In this document: positions 1 to 7,686 of the stretch, in pieces | Position numbering within the stretch: position 1 is the stretch's first letter | Layout of the letters: each line of letters begins with the position of its first letter | Assembly (NCBI RefSeq): GCF_028765165.1 | Contig: NZ_JARADB010000001.1 | Location: forward strand, 1,860,001 to 1,924,000 | Direction of reading: 5' to 3' | Source: Paenibacillus sp. MAHUQ-63 | Lineage (GTDB): Bacteria > Bacillota > Bacilli > Paenibacillales > NBRC-103111 | DNA: 64,000 nucleotides | Notes under the pieces: model-generated | The model's input: only the letters and a program-made list of their open reading frames with translations | Told to the model about the DNA's origin: nothing | The model's database searches: none | Translations under genes and position numbers: made by a program

Positions 1-84
1 CTCAGCGGTTTTTCGCTAACATTTTACTAACAAATACCCGATAAAATATGTGTGTGAGCGGTTTACTCTTAATTTTCGACACCT

Positions 85-90
85 TATAAT
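85..90 (+). promoter_or_regulatory. Candidate sigma-A promoter of the orphan response regulator
   Basis: A perfect TATAAT -10 box (85-90) lies 17 bp after TTTACT (62-67), a fair -35 box. It leaves a leader of about 85 nt before the TTG start at 182. No operator-like palindrome was seen. The first 60 bases of the window hold nothing else recognisable. Confidence 0.5.
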
Positions 91-181
91 AGAATTAATG
101 AGTTAATTGTTAGGACTTAAGATCCCTCTGTTCATTCACAATTTAGAATTACAAATAAGCTTAGTCTGGGGGAGTTTATAA

Positions 182-880
182 TTGGACAGAGTGCTGTTAA
201 TTGAGGACGACGATATAATCGGTGAAATGGTCTGCATGTATCTGACGGAAGAAGGCTTCCTCGTCCAGAGAGCCCACAATGGTCAAGACGGCCTCGCAGC
301 GCTGCAAGAATTTAACCCGGATCTGATTCTTCTGGATCTCATGCTTCCCGACTTCGAAGGAACGGACTTATGCAACTCTTTGCGCAGCTTGACACCCGTT
401 CCGATCATTATCATCTCATCCAACTCCAAAGTCAGCGAGAAGATCGAGGCATTTACCGTCGGTGCCGATGACTATTTATGCAAGCCGTTTAGCATGCATG
501 AGATGAAGGCCAGAATCCAGGCGCTCTTACGCCGGTTCAAGCAAACCCAACCGTCCGAAGACCAGCAGGCTCCTCAGCCTGTGACGGTGCCGCCCATGGA
601 TTTGAACATCAATTTGGAGAAAAGAACGCTCTACGTACGCGGCGAATCCGTCGATATGACGTTCTCCGAATTCGAACTGATGCGGCTGCTGTACGAGCAT
701 CCCGAACGCGTTTACCGCCGGGAGGACTTGATCAATGCCTTGCGCGGCTTCGACTCTTACGTCAACGATCGCGCCATTGATGTACATATTACGAACCTGC
801 GAAGGAAAATTGAAGTCAACCCCAAAGAGCCCAAATATATCAAAACCGTTTGGGGTGTAGGCTATAAATTTGTTCTATAA
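182..880 (+). CDS. OmpR/PhoB-family response regulator, orphan
   Basis: DNA-binding response regulator of 232 residues with the usual two domains. The receiver (about 1-120) has the acidic pocket E8-D9-D10, phospho-acceptor D52 in LLLDLMLPD and the conserved lysine in CKPF near 102. The winged helix (about 140-230) shows EFELMRLL, a DRAIDVHITNLRRKIE recognition region and the GVGYKF wing. The start is TTG, chosen because GGGGGAG stands 7 nt before it and no ATG fits. No histidine kinase gene is adjacent, so the partner is unknown. The single upstream promoter and the terminator directly after the stop suggest a one-gene transcript. Confidence 0.9.
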   Translation: MDRVLLIEDDDIIGEMVCMYLTEEGFLVQRAHNGQDGLAALQEFNPDLILLDLMLPDFEGTDLCNSLRSLTPVPIIIISSNSKVSEKIEAFTVGADDYLCKPFSMHEMKARIQALLRRFKQTQPSEDQQAPQPVTVPPMDLNINLEKRTLYVRGESVDMTFSEFELMRLLYEHPERVYRREDLINALRGFDSYVNDRAIDVHITNLRRKIEVNPKEPKYIKTVWGVGYKFVL

Positions 881-886
881 AATAAC

Positions 887-919
887 GACCCGGTCCTTTC
901 TTGGAACGGGTCTTTTTTT
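887..919 (+). terminator. Rho-independent terminator after the response regulator
   Basis: GACCCGGTCC (887-896) pairs with GGAACGGGTC (903-912) around a 6-nt loop with one mismatch, followed by a run of T. It ends the preceding gene and separates it from the next. Confidence 0.85.
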
Positions 920-1020
920 GCGTTCCGCCCCCTCCTAATCAGCTGCCCGATGTCGGAAATACTTACATTTTGTTGGAATTTCTTTTATCGGAACTTATCC
1001 TAATTTTTAGCAAAAACTGG

Positions 1021-1050
1021 TTGACACAGGAAACATTTATCATATATGAT
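1021..1050 (+). promoter_or_regulatory. Sigma-A promoter of the Ppx/GppA-like gene
   Basis: Consensus TTGACA (1021-1026) and TATGAT (1045-1050) are separated by 18 bp. This gives a leader of roughly 105 nt before the ATG at 1166. The 285 bases between the two genes contain only the terminator and this promoter; a 67-codon open frame there has no ribosome site. Confidence 0.65.
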
Positions 1051-1165
1051 TGGACTTCTGAGAGCCTTTATTTTACAGGAGAATGCCAATTATACAGCAT
1101 CTAGCAAACTAACATGGATTCACAGACGCGTAAACCATGACAAAGGAACAAACGGGTGAAATCTT

Positions 1166-1996
1166 ATGCATAGTGATAAATTAATTTTGGATCTGGGCAG
1201 TCACAGCGCCAAAGTATTCAGGAAGTCAGATGAGGGAATTGAGCAAATCGATGTTCTTACGTGGGAACTGCTAGAGAGCGAGGTTTGTCTGCCGGCGATT
1301 GAGAACCAGATCAAATCGCTGTTGTCCAGCCAAGGCTCCATGCCGGACGGGGACTTGCAAGGCCACGTCGAGGCGATCGGGACCGATGCGATGCGGAGGT
1401 CGCCGCAGTTGTGCGAGCATATGGAGGAAATATGCAGAAATCTCCGCATCGCTTACCGGACGATCTCCCAGAAGGAAGAAGCCGAGCTGCTGCGCAAAGC
1501 GATAGCCGAATCCGATATCCCCAGCCATCTCGACGTCATCCACGCCGGAAGCGGCAGCATCCAGATTATTACGCATGAGTGCGAGGCTCCCTATCTGATC
1601 CCCTTCGGGATTTCCGATTTGAATCAGCAATTCAACTTGCTCTGCCCCCCGCACCAGAGGCAAATAACCACATGCATCAAATGGCTATCCTCCCGCTTCC
1701 CCGCTACGTTAGGCCCATTTGCATATACCGGCGGCGAGAAGACTTACCTGAAGCATTTCCAGATCGAGCTGGAACAAGACTTATACTGCCTGAGAAGCGA
1801 CTTCACCTTATTCACCAAGCAGCTGGCCATGCTGGATCTCGGCTCGCTTGAAGCGAACTCTCCCTTCGATCCCAACTGGATGCGCGGCGCCATCGCCTCG
1901 AATTGCATTGTGCTTGCCGGCCTGATCAAATCGGGCACCGCCAAATTCATGCCCTCCGACCTGAATATCGCCCATGGCTTTATGAAGCAATTATAA
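1166..1996 (+). CDS. Degenerate Ppx/GppA-like ASKHA-fold protein
   Basis: The 276-residue protein follows the plan of exopolyphosphatase/guanosine pentaphosphatase N-domains: DLGSHSAKVFR (8-18, phosphate-1 loop), GTDAMRRS (about 72, matching the ATSAMRDA motif), QKEEAELL (about 103, matching GEEEARL), HAGSGSIQI (about 126, phosphate-2 loop) and a TGGEKT stretch near 190. The phosphate-2 loop, normally D-x-GGGS, reads H-A-G-S-G-S, so the aspartate and one glycine are lost. It is shorter than typical Ppx and has no HD domain. It may bind rather than hydrolyse nucleotide or polyphosphate; activity is not assured. Ribosome site upstream is weak. Confidence 0.6.
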   Translation: MHSDKLILDLGSHSAKVFRKSDEGIEQIDVLTWELLESEVCLPAIENQIKSLLSSQGSMPDGDLQGHVEAIGTDAMRRSPQLCEHMEEICRNLRIAYRTISQKEEAELLRKAIAESDIPSHLDVIHAGSGSIQIITHECEAPYLIPFGISDLNQQFNLLCPPHQRQITTCIKWLSSRFPATLGPFAYTGGEKTYLKHFQIELEQDLYCLRSDFTLFTKQLAMLDLGSLEANSPFDPNWMRGAIASNCIVLAGLIKSGTAKFMPSDLNIAHGFMKQL

Positions 1997-2008
1997 TTTC
2001 ATGCAAAA

Positions 2009-2030
2009 GGGTGCCTCGAAGGCACCCACT
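2009..2030 (+). terminator. Hairpin after the Ppx-like gene
   Basis: GGGTGCCT (2009-2016) and AGGCACCC (2020-2027) form a perfect 8-bp stem with a 3-nt loop. The following bases are only moderately T-rich, so this is a weak terminator. Confidence 0.5.
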
Positions 2031-2083
2031 TAATCAAATCTTTATGCAAATTTGATGTTAGCCATTATTCCCACCCAATCACC

Positions 2084-2101
2084 CTGTATTATATAATACA
2101 G
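2084..2101. promoter_or_regulatory. 18-bp perfect palindrome over a TATAAT box
   Basis: CTGTATTATATAATACAG is fully self-complementary and contains TATAAT (2092-2097), placed to drive the quinone oxidoreductase gene at 2147. No good -35 box is present. A dimeric repressor (MarR or TetR type) binding here would block the -10 region. No regulator gene is adjacent. Confidence 0.55.
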
Positions 2102-2146
2102 TGAACATTAGTAAACATTTCATCTAGGACGGGTGGGTCATTACGT

Positions 2147-3139
2147 ATGTCGAAAATGATGAAAGCCGCGCTGATCAAGCAGTACAGCGGGGTTTCGGGG
2201 ATAGAATTCGGCGAAACGCCGATTCCGGCAATCGGAAACAATGAAGTCCTCATTAAAGTGCATGCAGCTTCCATTAATCCTGCGGACTTATTATTTCTTT
2301 CCGGCAATTACGGCATAAAGCGGGCACTCCCTTCGGTTGGAGGCATGGAAGGCTGCGGAACGGTCATTGCAACCGGCAGCAGTCTTGTCGCCCGTATGCT
2401 GAAAGGAAAGCGCGTAGCCTTCGTTTCGGAAGTGTACGGCTCTTGGAGTGAGTATACCAAAGCCAGCGCCATGACCTGCATGGTTCTGCCGGACCACGTG
2501 TCGGACGAGCAGGGCGCGGTCTTCTTCGTAAATCCCGCGAGTGCCCTGGCCATGGTGAAGATCGCCAAGCAGCACAGATCCAAGGCGATCGTACAGACAG
2601 CCGGCGCCAGCGCGCTTGGCCGAATACTCGTGAAGCTCGCCAAAGCGCATAACCTCGCCGTCATCAGTGTAGTTCGCAAAAGTGAGCATGAGCAGCTATT
2701 GCGAGAAATCGGCGGGCTGCATATCGTGAACAGCGCCGCCCCAGCCTTCGAGGAGACGCTGCGGCGCAAGACCCACGAGCTCGGAGCTACCGTCTGTTTC
2801 GATGCCGTAGGCGGAGACTTGACGGGTACCGTGCTCTCGGCGCTCCCGGATGGCTCCACGCTGTTCCAATACGGCCTGCTAGGCGGCCATACGACAACCA
2901 TTAACGCCAACGATCTCGTTTTCCGCCGGAAGCAGATCACGGGCTTCTGGGCTTCCGATTGGGTGAAGACCCAATCGATCTTCGAACTGCTCTCCCTGCA
3001 GGGCTCGATGAAGAAATCCGTCGGATCGCACATCCAGACGGAAATCTCCCAAACGTTCAAGCTCCCGCAAACGGTGGATGCGATCCATCAGTATGCAGCT
3101 AATATGACTTCGGGCAAAGTGCTGATCTTGCCTGTTTAA
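2147..3139 (+). CDS. Zinc-independent MDR family oxidoreductase (quinone oxidoreductase-like)
   Basis: Medium-chain dehydrogenase/reductase of 330 residues. The GroES-like N-domain shows INPADLLFLSG (about 46-56) and GMEGCGTV; the Rossmann domain has TAGASALGRILVKLAK (about 148-164), and FDAVGG near 215. The cysteine clusters of zinc-binding members are absent, which fits NADPH:quinone oxidoreductase or enoyl reductase relatives. Start is the ATG after GGGTGGG; a second ATG four codons on is possible. The stop lies 13 bp from the stop of convergent RNase J. Substrate cannot be told from sequence. Confidence 0.8.
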   Translation: MSKMMKAALIKQYSGVSGIEFGETPIPAIGNNEVLIKVHAASINPADLLFLSGNYGIKRALPSVGGMEGCGTVIATGSSLVARMLKGKRVAFVSEVYGSWSEYTKASAMTCMVLPDHVSDEQGAVFFVNPASALAMVKIAKQHRSKAIVQTAGASALGRILVKLAKAHNLAVISVVRKSEHEQLLREIGGLHIVNSAAPAFEETLRRKTHELGATVCFDAVGGDLTGTVLSALPDGSTLFQYGLLGGHTTTINANDLVFRRKQITGFWASDWVKTQSIFELLSLQGSMKKSVGSHIQTEISQTFKLPQTVDAIHQYAANMTSGKVLILPV

Positions 3140-3152
3140 TATATCCGCAAGG

Positions 3153-4820
3153 CTAAAACTCCGTAATGATGGTGAGGATGACGGGTCTTCGGCCCGTTTT
3201 CTCATAGAAGAAACGCCCCAATACTTCCTTCACGTTAATTTTCAGCACATTCCATTGATTCATTTGCTCGGCCTGCATTCTGTTGACCGTATCTGCCGCC
3301 AGGATGCTTGCTTGGTCAATGAGATCCTCGGACTCGCGCACATATACGAACCCTCTGGAGATGATGTCCGGTCCTGACAAAATTTTGCCATCCGCCTTGC
3401 TCAGCAAAAGAACTACAATGAGGATCCCTTCCTCCGACAGCTGCTTCCGGTCCCTTAGAACGATGTTCCCGACATCTCCCAAGCCGTCGACCAACGTATT
3501 GCCCGCGGTGACTTTGCGGGTTTGGACCGCCGTCTCCCCCTGGATATCCACGACATCCCCATTATTCAGAATGAAAATATTGTCCGGCTCGACCCCGACC
3601 GATTCCGCCAGAATGCGATGCTGGTGCAGCATGCGGTATTCGCCGTGGATCGGAATGAAATATTTGGGCTTCATCAGCGTCAGCATGAGCTTCAGCTCTT
3701 CTTGACTGCCGTGGCCGGAGACGTGCATCCCTGTCGACGAGCTGGATCCGTAGATCACTTCTGCGCCCAGACTGAACAAATTATCGATCGTCTTGGAGAC
3801 ATTGCGTTCGTTGCCGGGAATCGGCGAAGAGGAGAGAATAACCGTGTCCCCCCGTTGAATCTCGACATTGCGGTAGTTGGAACGGGATAACCGGGAAAGG
3901 GCGGCCATCGGCTCCCCTTGACTGCCCGTGCACAGAATGGCAATACGGTCGGAAGACAGGTTGCCCGCCTCTGCCGCATCCACCAGCATGCCCTCCGGCA
4001 CATTCAAGTAGCCGAGCTCCGAAGCCACCTTCACGACATTCACCATGCTGCGTCCCAGCAGCGCCAGCTTGCGGCCCGTCGCCGAGGCGGCGTCCACAAC
4101 TTGCTGGAGCCGGTGCACATTAGACGCGAAGGTGGCGATGAACACTTTTTGCTTCGCTCTATGGAATGCTTCTTCGATATGTTTGCCTACATGGCTTTCG
4201 GAAGGCGTGTACCCTGGCCGCTCGGCATTCGTACTCTCCGATAGAAGGAGCGTGACGCCCTTCGAACCGATATCGGCCATTTTGTGGATGTCCGGGTATT
4301 GATGATTGACAGGGGTGAGATCGAACTTGAAGTCCCCCGTATGAACGACAGTGCCTGCTGGCGTACGGAACACGACCCCCAAACAATCCGGAATACTGTG
4401 ATTCGTCTTGAAAAAGGTGGATGTGATGCTGCCCAGCGTCAAGCTCGAATCGGACGTAATCTCGTTCAGCTGAGTGCCGGCCAGCAGCCCGGACTCTTTG
4501 AGCTTTCCTTCGATCAGACCCAGCGTCAGCCTGGTCGCATAGATGGGCATATTCAATTGTCTGCGAATATAAGGGATGCCGCCAATGTGGTCCTCGTGCC
4601 CGTGAGTCACGATTAACGCTCTGACGTTCTCGCTGTTCTCGAGCAAATACGTAATATCAGGAACGATAAGATCGATGCCGAGCAAGGTTTCGTCCGGAAA
4701 TTTGGAGCCGCAATCGATTACGACGATATCGTTTCCATGCTGGACGACGTACATATTTTTGCCAATTTCGTTAATGCCGCCTAAAGAGAAGACCGATAAT
4801 TGCTGATCCTGCTTGTTCAA
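3153..4820 (-). CDS. rnjA: Ribonuclease J
   Basis: Metallo-beta-lactamase/beta-CASP nuclease of 555 residues, the full family length. It has 5'-to-3' exo- and endonuclease activity in Firmicute mRNA turnover and rRNA maturation. Zinc ligands are seen in THGHEDHIGG (72-81) and HTGDFKFD (about 159-166); beta-CASP motifs follow, with IHGEYRML near 388, and then the C-terminal dimerisation domain. The start is TTG, supported by AGGGGGT about 9 nt upstream. The N-terminus resembles RNase J1 more than J2, which I infer from the intact catalytic motifs and KFPDETLLGIDLIVPD. Read alone, facing the quinone oxidoreductase gene. Confidence 0.93.
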   Translation of the reverse strand: MNKQDQQLSVFSLGGINEIGKNMYVVQHGNDIVVIDCGSKFPDETLLGIDLIVPDITYLLENSENVRALIVTHGHEDHIGGIPYIRRQLNMPIYATRLTLGLIEGKLKESGLLAGTQLNEITSDSSLTLGSITSTFFKTNHSIPDCLGVVFRTPAGTVVHTGDFKFDLTPVNHQYPDIHKMADIGSKGVTLLLSESTNAERPGYTPSESHVGKHIEEAFHRAKQKVFIATFASNVHRLQQVVDAASATGRKLALLGRSMVNVVKVASELGYLNVPEGMLVDAAEAGNLSSDRIAILCTGSQGEPMAALSRLSRSNYRNVEIQRGDTVILSSSPIPGNERNVSKTIDNLFSLGAEVIYGSSSSTGMHVSGHGSQEELKLMLTLMKPKYFIPIHGEYRMLHQHRILAESVGVEPDNIFILNNGDVVDIQGETAVQTRKVTAGNTLVDGLGDVGNIVLRDRKQLSEEGILIVVLLLSKADGKILSGPDIISRGFVYVRESEDLIDQASILAADTVNRMQAEQMNQWNVLKINVKEVLGRFFYEKTGRRPVILTIITEF

Positions 4821-4836
4821 AATCTTTTACCCCCTA

Positions 4837-4984
4837 TGTGACATTCTGCTTTGTCTTAATTTTCCGCGGATGGCAGCTCCCTATGCAAACGATCGTGATC
4901 TTTCTGGATCGCTGACGGTGAGGAACTTAACGGTTGCGAGCAGAGTTCTTTAGGATTGGAAGGCTAGCCTGTTAGGGGGGGGGG
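4837..4984. other. Gene-free region with a run of ten G
   Basis: About 150 bases upstream of RNase J contain no convincing gene or promoter. They end in a homopolymer of ten G (4975-4984) followed by TGGG, a tract prone to slippage or G-rich structure. Confidence 0.4.
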
Positions 4985-4986
4985 TG

Positions 4987-5200
4987 GGAAAATCCCGCGC
5001 ATGATGTCGGAGCTGGGGCGATTAGGGGAGTACTGCGTAGGGGGCGACGGTGCTGGAGCGATTAGGAAGATCCCGAAGGAGGCGACGTATCTGGTGCGAT
5101 TAGGAGAATCCGCTCAGAGGTGACGGAGCTGATGTTTAGGAGAGTCCCGCAGGAGGCGGCGGTGCTGGTGCTATTAGGAGGATCCTGCGCAGGAGGTACG
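4987..5200. repeat. Decayed tandem repeat, period 36-40 bp
   Basis: Five recognisable units share a GCTGGnGCGATTAGG core, with the ATTAGG ends at 5021, 5061, 5099, 5135 and 5173 (periods 40, 38, 36, 38), preceded by a partial unit from 4987. Each core is followed by an AGATCCC-like stretch and GGAGGCGACG. No unit codes for protein and no promoter was recognised inside. Confidence 0.75.
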
Positions 5201-5202
5201 CG

Positions 5203-5399
5203 TAACTGGAATTTCTCCCTTTATTTCGGCGTAATAGCACTCCTGCTGAGGTGATAACTGGATTTTCTCCAGCTAATTCCATGAAAATTGTCCATATTTG
5301 TTTTGCATCCGGAGTTTTAACGGGAGAAATTCCCGTTATTCGCTCCACGAGCCAATTGAACGCTGAAATAACAGGAGTTTTTCCATTTATGACAAATGG
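5203..5399 (+). repeat. Dispersed 190-bp element, copy 1
   Basis: Four 21-nt near-palindromes of the type TAACnGGA-n5-TCCnGTTA start at 5203, 5255, 5318 and 5369 (spacings 52, 63, 51). The best, at 5318, has arms TAACGGGA and TCCCGTTA. The same order, spacing and edge (ACAAATGG) recur, inverted, at 24843-25039. It sits just beyond the stop of kdpE and abuts the tandem repeat. No open frame of note runs through it. Confidence 0.8.
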
Positions 5400-5431
5400 A
5401 GTGCGTGGGAGGCTGAGCAGCTCGAACTTGC

Positions 5432-6145
5432 CTACTCCTGATATGCAAAACGGTAGCCGATCCCCGGCTCCGTAAGAATGTATTGCGGCCTTGTCGAATC
5501 CGCTTCGATTTTCTTCCGCAAATGGCCGACATATACGCGCAAATATTGGCTGTCGGACTCATACTGGGAACCGCCCCACACCTGCTTGAGCAGCTGGCGG
5601 TGCGTCATGACGCGGCCCGCGTTCAACGCCAGCACTTTGAGCAAATCGTACTCCGTCGGGGTCAGCTTCAGCTTCTCCCCTTGCAGCTCAACCGTCCGGT
5701 GCGCCAGATCAATGACGAGCTGACCATGCCGCAGTACCGGTTCATCCTGCGTCTTGGCGGTATGCCGCAGCGCAACACGCATGCGGGCCATGAACTCGCC
5801 CATGCCGAACGGCTTCGTCACATAATCGTCCGCCCCTTGATCCAATGCAGCGACTTTATCCTGCTCCTGATCCTTGGCCGTCAAAATAATAATCGGGACC
5901 TTCGACCACTCCCGAATGTGAGCCAGCACCTCCATCCCCGTCATATCGGGCAATCCAAGGTCGAGGACGATCAGGTCTGGACGCACCATCGTCGCCTGCA
6001 GCATCCCTTCGTGCCCGGTTGCCGCTTCCGCCGCTTCATAACCGTGTGCATTAAGGGTGACCCGAAGCAGTTTACGGATTTGCGCTTCATCGTCAATAAT
6101 TAATATTTTCGCCCCTGTAGGTGTCCTCTCCATCTGCATCTCCAT
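5432..6145 (-). CDS. kdpE: KdpE response regulator
   Basis: OmpR-family regulator of about 237 residues that, in known systems, activates kdpFABC when potassium is limiting. The receiver shows IIDDEAQIRKLLR, phospho-acceptor in IVLDLGLPD, LTAKDQEQDK and TKPFGMGEF; the winged helix has LTPTEYDLLKVLALNAGRVMTHRQLL and the LRVYVGHLRKKIE helix. The frame opens at a GTG at 6157; ATG at 6145 is preferred because AGAGGGGTG lies 9 nt ahead of it. It overlaps the kinase gene by about 50 nt, so the two are translated together. Last gene of the kdp operon. Confidence 0.93.
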   Translation of the reverse strand: MEMQMERTPTGAKILIIDDEAQIRKLLRVTLNAHGYEAAEAATGHEGMLQATMVRPDLIVLDLGLPDMTGMEVLAHIREWSKVPIIILTAKDQEQDKVAALDQGADDYVTKPFGMGEFMARMRVALRHTAKTQDEPVLRHGQLVIDLAHRTVELQGEKLKLTPTEYDLLKVLALNAGRVMTHRQLLKQVWGGSQYESDSQYLRVYVGHLRKKIEADSTRPQYILTEPGIGYRFAYQE

Positions 6146-7682
6146 CTCTATCTTCACCCCTCTCTCTTAAAGGAACATGCAGAGGCAAGCTTATACGAAC
6201 CGCCGTCCCCTTGGGCTCGTTAGGCTTTGCGGCTATCTGTCCGCCGTGAGCTTCTACAATGCTTTTACAGATCGCGAGCCCCAAGCCCGTACCTGGGATA
6301 TGCTTCGTCAGCTGCCCTCTGTAGAACTTCTCGAACAGCCGTTCGCCATCGCCAGGTGCAAGGCCTATCCCCTCATCCTTCACATATAAGTGAAGCATAT
6401 CCCGGTCGAACTCCGCCTCCATACGGATTTCGCTGCCTTCCGGCGAATATTTGATGGCATTGCTGATCACATTGATCAGCACTTGCTCCATCAGTACATC
6501 ATCCAGCGGGAGCGATGGCAGATCCGGCGCCAGCCGGACACTTACCTTCCGGCTCTGCAGCGCATCCTTCAACTGGGTGAGCGCAACCCCGATCAGATCG
6601 TCGATGCCGCTCCATGTCCGGTTCAGCCGAAGCATGCCGCTTTCGATCCTGACCATGCCCAGCAAGTTGCCTACGAGCCTGTTCATGCGGGTCGAGCCCT
6701 CCCGGATCGTCAGCAGCAGCTCGCGCTTGTCTTCAGGGCTGAACACGGCATCGCCCTCCAGCAAGCCGGTCACCGACCCGATAATCGCGGCGAGCGGTGT
6801 TCGCAGCTCATGCGATAGCGAATCGAGCAGCGCGGTGCGCAGCTTCTCCGATTCCGCCGTAAGCTGCGCGACCTTCGCTTCATTGGCCAGCTTGACGCGG
6901 GACAGCGCGACAGCCGCCAAATCGGCATGCGCCTCAATGGTCCGGATCAGCTCCGGCATGCCGGACTGGCTGTACGTCCGTGCATCGACAGCCAACACGC
7001 CGTGCGCCTGCTTGCCGGTAAGCAGCGGGACATGGAGATGGGTGGCTTCCCGCAAGGACGACGTGCCCCGGCCGGCCAGCGTATGATGTCTGTACACCCA
7101 TGCAGCGATAGACACCTGCGACTCCTCTTGGGCGTCGTCCCAACCTTCCTCGGAGCATGCCTCCATCCGCAGCTCACCTTGTTCATTCGGCAGAAAAATC
7201 GCTGCCTTCACCTCCAACGTGTCCGACACATGCTGCACGAGCTGCTTCAGGAGGACATCGACGTCCGAGATTGCCGTCATCTTGCGGCTCAGCTCATAGA
7301 GCGCGGCGGTGCTGGCCTCCCTCATTTGGGCCTGATGGAATTGGCTGCGCAGCCTGGAAGCCAAGCTTGCCGTTAAGGCCGCAACGGAAATATAAACAAG
7401 GAAGGATAGCAAATACCGCAAATCGGCAACCGACAAGCTGAAAACCGGGGGAACGAACAAGAAATCGAAAGCCAGCACACCGGCCGATGCCGCGAAGAAA
7501 GACGGGCCTCTTCCCCAGCGCACCGCACTGAACAGGACCGGTAGTAAATAGAGCAGAGCGATATTGACCAAACCCACCATTGCACTGAATATATGCATGC
7601 ATAAGGTTAGCACTGCAATAAACAGAGCCGTCACGCCATAGGATTGCCAGCTAACCGGAATTTCCGTTGGTTTATTCATCAT
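6093..7682 (-). CDS. kdpD: KdpD-type histidine kinase, membrane and kinase half only
   Basis: The 529-residue protein holds the C-terminal half of KdpD: a four-helix DUF4118 membrane unit (about 12-110), a GAF-like region (about 135-265), the phospho-acceptor SHELRTPLAA (near 290), and ATPase motifs NVISNAIKYSPEG, DEGIGLAPGD and GTGLGLAICKS. The cytoplasmic KdpD and Usp sensor domains are missing and are encoded by the gene directly upstream, whose TGA lies 4 nt before this start. A classical KdpD would be the fusion of both. It should autophosphorylate and pass phosphate to KdpE. The C-terminal tail runs into kdpE. Confidence 0.92.
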   Translation of the reverse strand: MMNKPTEIPVSWQSYGVTALFIAVLTLCMHIFSAMVGLVNIALLYLLPVLFSAVRWGRGPSFFAASAGVLAFDFLFVPPVFSLSVADLRYLLSFLVYISVAALTASLASRLRSQFHQAQMREASTAALYELSRKMTAISDVDVLLKQLVQHVSDTLEVKAAIFLPNEQGELRMEACSEEGWDDAQEESQVSIAAWVYRHHTLAGRGTSSLREATHLHVPLLTGKQAHGVLAVDARTYSQSGMPELIRTIEAHADLAAVALSRVKLANEAKVAQLTAESEKLRTALLDSLSHELRTPLAAIIGSVTGLLEGDAVFSPEDKRELLLTIREGSTRMNRLVGNLLGMVRIESGMLRLNRTWSGIDDLIGVALTQLKDALQSRKVSVRLAPDLPSLPLDDVLMEQVLINVISNAIKYSPEGSEIRMEAEFDRDMLHLYVKDEGIGLAPGDGERLFEKFYRGQLTKHIPGTGLGLAICKSIVEAHGGQIAAKPNEPKGTAVRISLPLHVPLRERGEDRDGDADGEDTYRGENINY

Positions 7683-7686
7683 GTCC

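Noticed and set aside
901..1104. 67-codon frame between the response regulator and the Ppx-like gene
   Set aside because: It overlaps the terminator and the promoter of the next gene and has no ribosome site.
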